DNA of 64,000 bases from Pseudomonas putida (GTDB lineage Bacteria; Pseudomonadota; Gammaproteobacteria; Pseudomonadales; Pseudomonadaceae): positions 3,472,001 to 3,536,000 of the forward strand of contig NZ_CP066306.1 of the NCBI RefSeq assembly GCF_016406145.1. Reading direction: 5' to 3'. Of this stretch, positions 60,206-64,000 are shown piece after piece (position 1 is the stretch's first letter; each line of letters begins with the position of its first letter). Made by a program: the position numbers and the translations under genes. The notes beneath the pieces were generated by a model. That model saw only the letters and a list, made by a program, of their open reading frames with translations, made no database searches and was not told the origin of the DNA.

Positions 60206-60350
60206 CACGAATCTCCATTTCTTTTGTTATAAGCTTAGGCTTAAAACACATAAGCAAATGGATACTAGCCCCGCCAGGGAATTGCCAACAACGCCAACCC
60301 GACCAACAGATGGCAATTGGCCTTGTTAACCGCGCTTTAGTTGAGCCAGA

Positions 60351-60710
60351 TCAACCGCCAGAGATGCACTTGGTCGCCGCCGTGCGCACATCACCAAGGC
60401 GCAGCGGGAAGTTGTTCAAGCGTTCATGCAGCTTGATGCTGCTGCCGCTGCCACGTTCCTCGATGTCCACCAGTGCCGCTGGCCCGGCGCCGGCAGTCAG
60501 CTTTTGCGGCACGATCAACCGCAGGCCATCGTCGCGCTGCTCTTCGACCAAGGGATCACGGGTGTTCGCCAGCTCCTGCTTGACACAGTCGGCATACTCG
60601 CGGGGCGTCTTGCCAGAGATCACATCCATCGTTTCGTGCGACTGCTCCAGCTCGGAAACGCTGACACAACCACCCAGCGTCAGGGACAACGCCGCCACCA
60701 TCCACTTCAT
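60351..60710 (-). CDS. Small lipoprotein, hypothetical
   Basis: A 119-residue protein with a lipoprotein signal (lipobox LGGC, Cys near residue 15) and a compact body (SGKTPREYADCVKQELANTR). The ATG at 60710 follows an ATTTGGCATACC leader; a longer frame upstream lacks the signal. Between tsdB and the DUF1883 gene. Function unknown. Confidence 0.7.
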   Translation of the reverse strand: MKWMVAALSLTLGGCVSVSELEQSHETMDVISGKTPREYADCVKQELANTRDPLVEEQRDDGLRLIVPQKLTAGAGPAALVDIEERGSGSSIKLHERLNNFPLRLGDVRTAATKCISGG

Positions 60711-60870
60711 TTGGCATACCTCAGCTATCAGGAATGCATCAGACCACGGCCAGGCACTTTTGCTCCGTGCTTTGGCAGATTTATCTAGCCCCATGCCATA
60801 AGGCGCGCCAGCCAATCCCGACATCGTGGTATCGTTCGCGTTTGCAGAACCCGACTTTGCGGAGCACCCC

Positions 60871-61173
60871 ATGAAATTCGTACACCAGCGCGAGCATCTC
60901 AACGAGGACGACATCGTTGTCATCGAGTGCTCTCAACGCTGCAACATCCGCCTGATGAACGACGCCAACTTCCGCAGCTTCAAAAATGGCGGCCGACACA
61001 CTTACCACGGCGGCCACTTCGAGCGTTTTCCGGCCAAGATCACGGTACCCAGCACCGGTTTCTGGAACATCACCATCGACACCGTGACCACCCGCCCGAT
61101 CTCGGTAACGCGCAAGCCGACCTTGACCCACAAGATCAAGGTCATCCGTCGTTCGTCGTCCAAACTCAGATAA
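60871..61173 (+). CDS. DUF1883 protein
   Basis: A 100-residue beta-rich protein of the DUF1883 family (MKFVHQREHLNEDDIVVIECSQR, GGHFERFPAKITVPSTGFWN). GGAG is 6 bp before the ATG. In other bacteria the domain is found alone or with TIR-like domains. Function unknown. Followed after 7 bp by a 56-residue gene. Confidence 0.8.
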   Translation: MKFVHQREHLNEDDIVVIECSQRCNIRLMNDANFRSFKNGGRHTYHGGHFERFPAKITVPSTGFWNITIDTVTTRPISVTRKPTLTHKIKVIRRSSSKLR

Positions 61174-61180
61174 GACCGCC

Positions 61181-61351
61181 ATGACCCAGAACATCAAGTA
61201 CGTCATCAAATACAAGCTCGACGGCGAACGCCGCTGGGATTTCGCCGTCATGCCCGATGCCTCGCACGAGCAGGCACTCGATGCCCTGCGCAAGATCCAC
61301 GGCGACGACGCCGACAAGATCAGCGACATCCAGGTGAGCAAAGCACTTTAA
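61181..61351 (+). CDS. Small protein, 56 residues, downstream of DUF1883
   Basis: ATG at 61181 to TAA at 61351, 56 residues (MTQNIKYVIKYKLDGERRWD start, DIQVSKAL end). It begins 7 bp after the DUF1883 stop and ends 16 bp before the nitronate monooxygenase start, filling the gap exactly in an operon-like way. Codon use is GC-rich and coding-like. No family recognised. Too short for standard ORF cut-offs. Confidence 0.7.
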   Translation: MTQNIKYVIKYKLDGERRWDFAVMPDASHEQALDALRKIHGDDADKISDIQVSKAL

Positions 61352-61367
61352 GGCCCAGGAGAACCGC

Positions 61368-62444
61368 ATGAGCAACTGGCCCGACCGTCGTATTCTCGAT
61401 CTGCTGGGCATCGAGTTGCCCATCCTCCAGGCGCCCATGGCCGGCGCCAGCGGCTCGCCCCTGGCCATCGGGGTGGCCAAGGCCGGCGGCCTGGGCGCCC
61501 TGCCCTGTGCCATGCTCACGGGCGAGCAGGTGCGCGCCGAGATTGTCGCGTTTCGCAGTGCTTGCCCGGGCCTCCCGCTGAACCTTAATTTTTTCTGTCA
61601 CCAGCCGCCCGCCCCCGACATCGACCGCGACACGCGCTGGAAGCTGGCACTCCAACCTTATTACACAGAGGTTGGCGCCGACTTCCAGGCCCCCACACCG
61701 GTTTCCAACCGTGCACCGTTTGACGAGCACAGCTGCCAGCTGGTCGAGCAATTGCGCCCTGAGGTGGTGAGTTTCCACTTCGGCCTGCCCGAAGCTGCGT
61801 TGCTGCAGCGTGTGAAAGCATCCGGGGCCAAGGTGCTGTCCAGTGCCACCACAGTGGAAGAGGCGCTGTGGTTGGAGGCCAACGGTTGCGACGCGATCAT
61901 TGCCATGGGCTTTGAAGCCGGTGGCCATCGCGGCATGTTCCTCAGCGAAGACATCAACAGCCAGATCGGCACCTTCGCCCTTGTGCCACAGGTTGCCGAT
62001 GCGGTGGACCTGCCGGTGATCGCCGCTGGCGGCATCGCTGACCACCGCGGCCTGGTTGCAGCATTGGCCCTGGGTGCGAGCGCCGTGCAAATCGGCACGG
62101 CCTACCTGTTCTGCCCGCAGGCCAAGGTATCTGCGGCCCACCGACGTGCGCTGGACAGTGCACCGGCCAGCGACACGGCCCTGACCAACCTGTTCACCGG
62201 GCGCCCGGCACGCGGCATCAACAACCGCCTCATGCGCGAGCTGGGGCCGATGAGTGAACTGGCGCCACACTTCCCCTTGGCTGGCGGCGCGCTGATGCCG
62301 TTGCGGGCAATCACCGACCCGCAAGGCAGCAGCGACTTCAGCAATTTGTGGGCGGGGCAAGCGTTGCGGCTGGGCAAGGCAATGCCGGCTGAACAGTTGA
62401 CCCGGGAGATTGCAGAGAAGGCGCTGGCGCTGGTTGGGCGTTAG
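61368..62444 (+). CDS. Nitronate monooxygenase
   Basis: A 358-residue FMN TIM-barrel enzyme of the 2-nitropropane dioxygenase/NMO family: LPILQAPMAGASGSPLAIGV near 17-36, the His-containing phosphate region GFEAGGHRG near 181-189, IAAGGIADHRGLVAALALGA and VQIGTAYLFCPQA. It oxidises nitronates such as 3-nitropropionate, protecting central metabolism. GGAG precedes the ATG. Confidence 0.88.
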   Translation: MSNWPDRRILDLLGIELPILQAPMAGASGSPLAIGVAKAGGLGALPCAMLTGEQVRAEIVAFRSACPGLPLNLNFFCHQPPAPDIDRDTRWKLALQPYYTEVGADFQAPTPVSNRAPFDEHSCQLVEQLRPEVVSFHFGLPEAALLQRVKASGAKVLSSATTVEEALWLEANGCDAIIAMGFEAGGHRGMFLSEDINSQIGTFALVPQVADAVDLPVIAAGGIADHRGLVAALALGASAVQIGTAYLFCPQAKVSAAHRRALDSAPASDTALTNLFTGRPARGINNRLMRELGPMSELAPHFPLAGGALMPLRAITDPQGSSDFSNLWAGQALRLGKAMPAEQLTREIAEKALALVGR

Positions 62445-62487
62445 GAATTTACCTGGGGCGCCGGTTTAAGGGCGCTGTGGTGTATGG

Positions 62488-62512
62488 CACCGGCTGTGCC
62501 GGCTCCTACAGG
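62488..62512 (+). repeat. Short REP-like palindrome upstream of modA
   Basis: CACCGGCTGTGCCGG then CTCCTACAGG. The CCGGC/GCCGG core and TACAGG tail resemble a variant P. putida REP, in a non-coding gap. Confidence 0.5.
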
Positions 62513-62543
62513 ACGCCAGACAGCACCTTTCAGCTTGGGGTCT

Positions 62544-62571
62544 ATCGCTATATAGTTACCGCTATAACGAT
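62544..62571. promoter_or_regulatory. ModE-type operator of modA
   Basis: ATCGCTATATA at 62544-62554 and TATAACGAT at 62563-62571 form an inverted repeat with 8 of 9 arm bases matched. This fits the E. coli ModE box (CGNTATATA and TATAACG arms). It ends 27 bp before the modA ATG, overlapping the promoter, so ModE-molybdate would repress. Confidence 0.7.
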
Positions 62572-62586
62572 AACCTGCACTCCTAG

Positions 62587-63356
<770 letters not shown>

Positions 63357-63357
<1 letters not shown>

Positions 63358-64000
63358 TGCCACTGGACGCCAGTGACCTGGGTGCCATCTGGCTGACGGT
63401 GAAACTGGCCAGCCTGACCACCCTGATCTTGCTGCTCATCGGCACGCCTATCGCCTGGTGGCTGGCGCGCACGCGCTCTTGGCTGCGCGGTCCGGTGGGT
63501 GCGGTGGTGGCGCTACCACTGGTGCTGCCGCCGACGGTGATCGGTTTTTACCTGCTGATCGCGCTCGGCCCGCATGGCTGGATAGGCCAGGCCACCGAGG
63601 CGCTGGGCCTGGGAAGCGTGGTGTTCAGTTTCACTGGCCTGGTGATCGGCTCGACGGTGTACTCCCTGCCGTTCGTGGTGCAACCGCTGCAGAACGCCTT
63701 CTCTGCCATCGGCCAGCGCCCGCTGGAAGTTGCCGCCACCTTGCGCGCCAGCCCGTGGGACACCTTCGTGCATGTAGTACTGCCGCTCGCTCGGCCTGGT
63801 TTCATCACCGCCACCATTCTCGGTTTCGCCCACACCGTAGGCGAGTTTGGCGTGGTGCTGATGATCGGTGGCAACATCCCCGACAAGACCCGCGTGGTCT
63901 CGGTGCAGATCTTCGATCACGTCGAGGCCATGGAGTATACGCAAGCCCACTGGCTGGCCGGTGCCATGCTGGTGTTCTCGTTCCTGGTGCTGCTTCTGCT
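63357..64000 (+). CDS. modB: Molybdate ABC transporter permease, 3' end cut by window
   Basis: Partial; at least 214 residues in the window with no stop before 64000. [20 protein letters not shown] start, [20 protein letters not shown], and the EAA-type loop near [20 protein letters not shown]. About five membrane segments visible. ATG shares bases with the modA stop. Confidence 0.92.

Overview
The window reads as a chromosome segment from a Pseudomonas putida-group gamma-proteobacterium. The basis is GC-rich coding sequence, an OprD-type porin, palindromic REP elements of the P. putida type, a short LOV photoreceptor beside a MerR/LitR-type regulator, a TsdB/TsdA cytochrome pair, and A-rich Crc/Hfq-type motifs in front of catabolic genes. 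No rRNA, tRNA, insertion sequence, prophage or CRISPR array was seen. Genes are tightly packed and no gene-free gap exceeds about 290 bp. Both window edges are cut, and modB runs off the right end.

Layout. 0-8.3 kb: class V aminotransferase, secreted CAP-domain protein, GAF-GGDEF diguanylate cyclase, a heterocycle aminohydrolase/NCS2 permease/LysR set, and a split YeeE/YedE sulfur transporter. 8.4-26.8 kb: a large catabolic region with two DUF1302/DUF1329 envelope genes, a serine hydrolase, an alkylsulfatase-like metallo-hydrolase, acyl-CoA ligase, two acyl-CoA dehydrogenases, a 3-hydroxyacyl-CoA dehydrogenase, an iron alcohol dehydrogenase, a thioesterase, an MFS transporter and two LysR regulators. 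This is consistent with uptake, ester or sulfate-ester cleavage and beta-oxidation of a hydrophobic substrate. The DUF1302 and DUF1329 genes, 10 kb apart, share an almost identical promoter element. 27.0-34.1 kb: a tricarboxylate module (SBP-fold candidate aconitate isomerase, OprD porin, CitMHS and DctA transporters, PrpF-family isomerase, LysR). 34.2-38.6 kb: MetQ-like binding protein with a SolA-type oxidase, then an MFS/LysR pair.

38.5-46.2 kb: a light-response locus. A MerR regulator that lacks the B12-binding histidine motif and a short LOV protein are followed by a six-gene operon (NTF2-like, SDR, FAD oxidoreductase, DUF1365, Cfa-type methyltransferase, DUF2878). A converging two-gene operon follows (chalcone-isomerase-like, DUF3833). 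Three exact TGTACA-N12-TGTA(C/T)A operators precede these two operons, two for one and one for the other, making them one probable light-induced lipid-modification regulon.

46.4-64 kb: mostly core genes. These are an MFS transporter, TerC protein, NhaR, SstT, YceH, the peroxide/thiol defence set ahpF-ahpC-gor (ahpC with a good OxyR-type site), sugar-nucleotide genes galU and ugd, the thiosulfate dehydrogenase pair tsdB-tsdA, small proteins, a nitronate monooxygenase, and modA-modB behind a ModE-type operator. At least eight transporter or catabolic genes between 9.7 and 30.5 kb carry an AAnAAnAA motif just before the start codon, suggesting shared Crc/Hfq catabolite repression.
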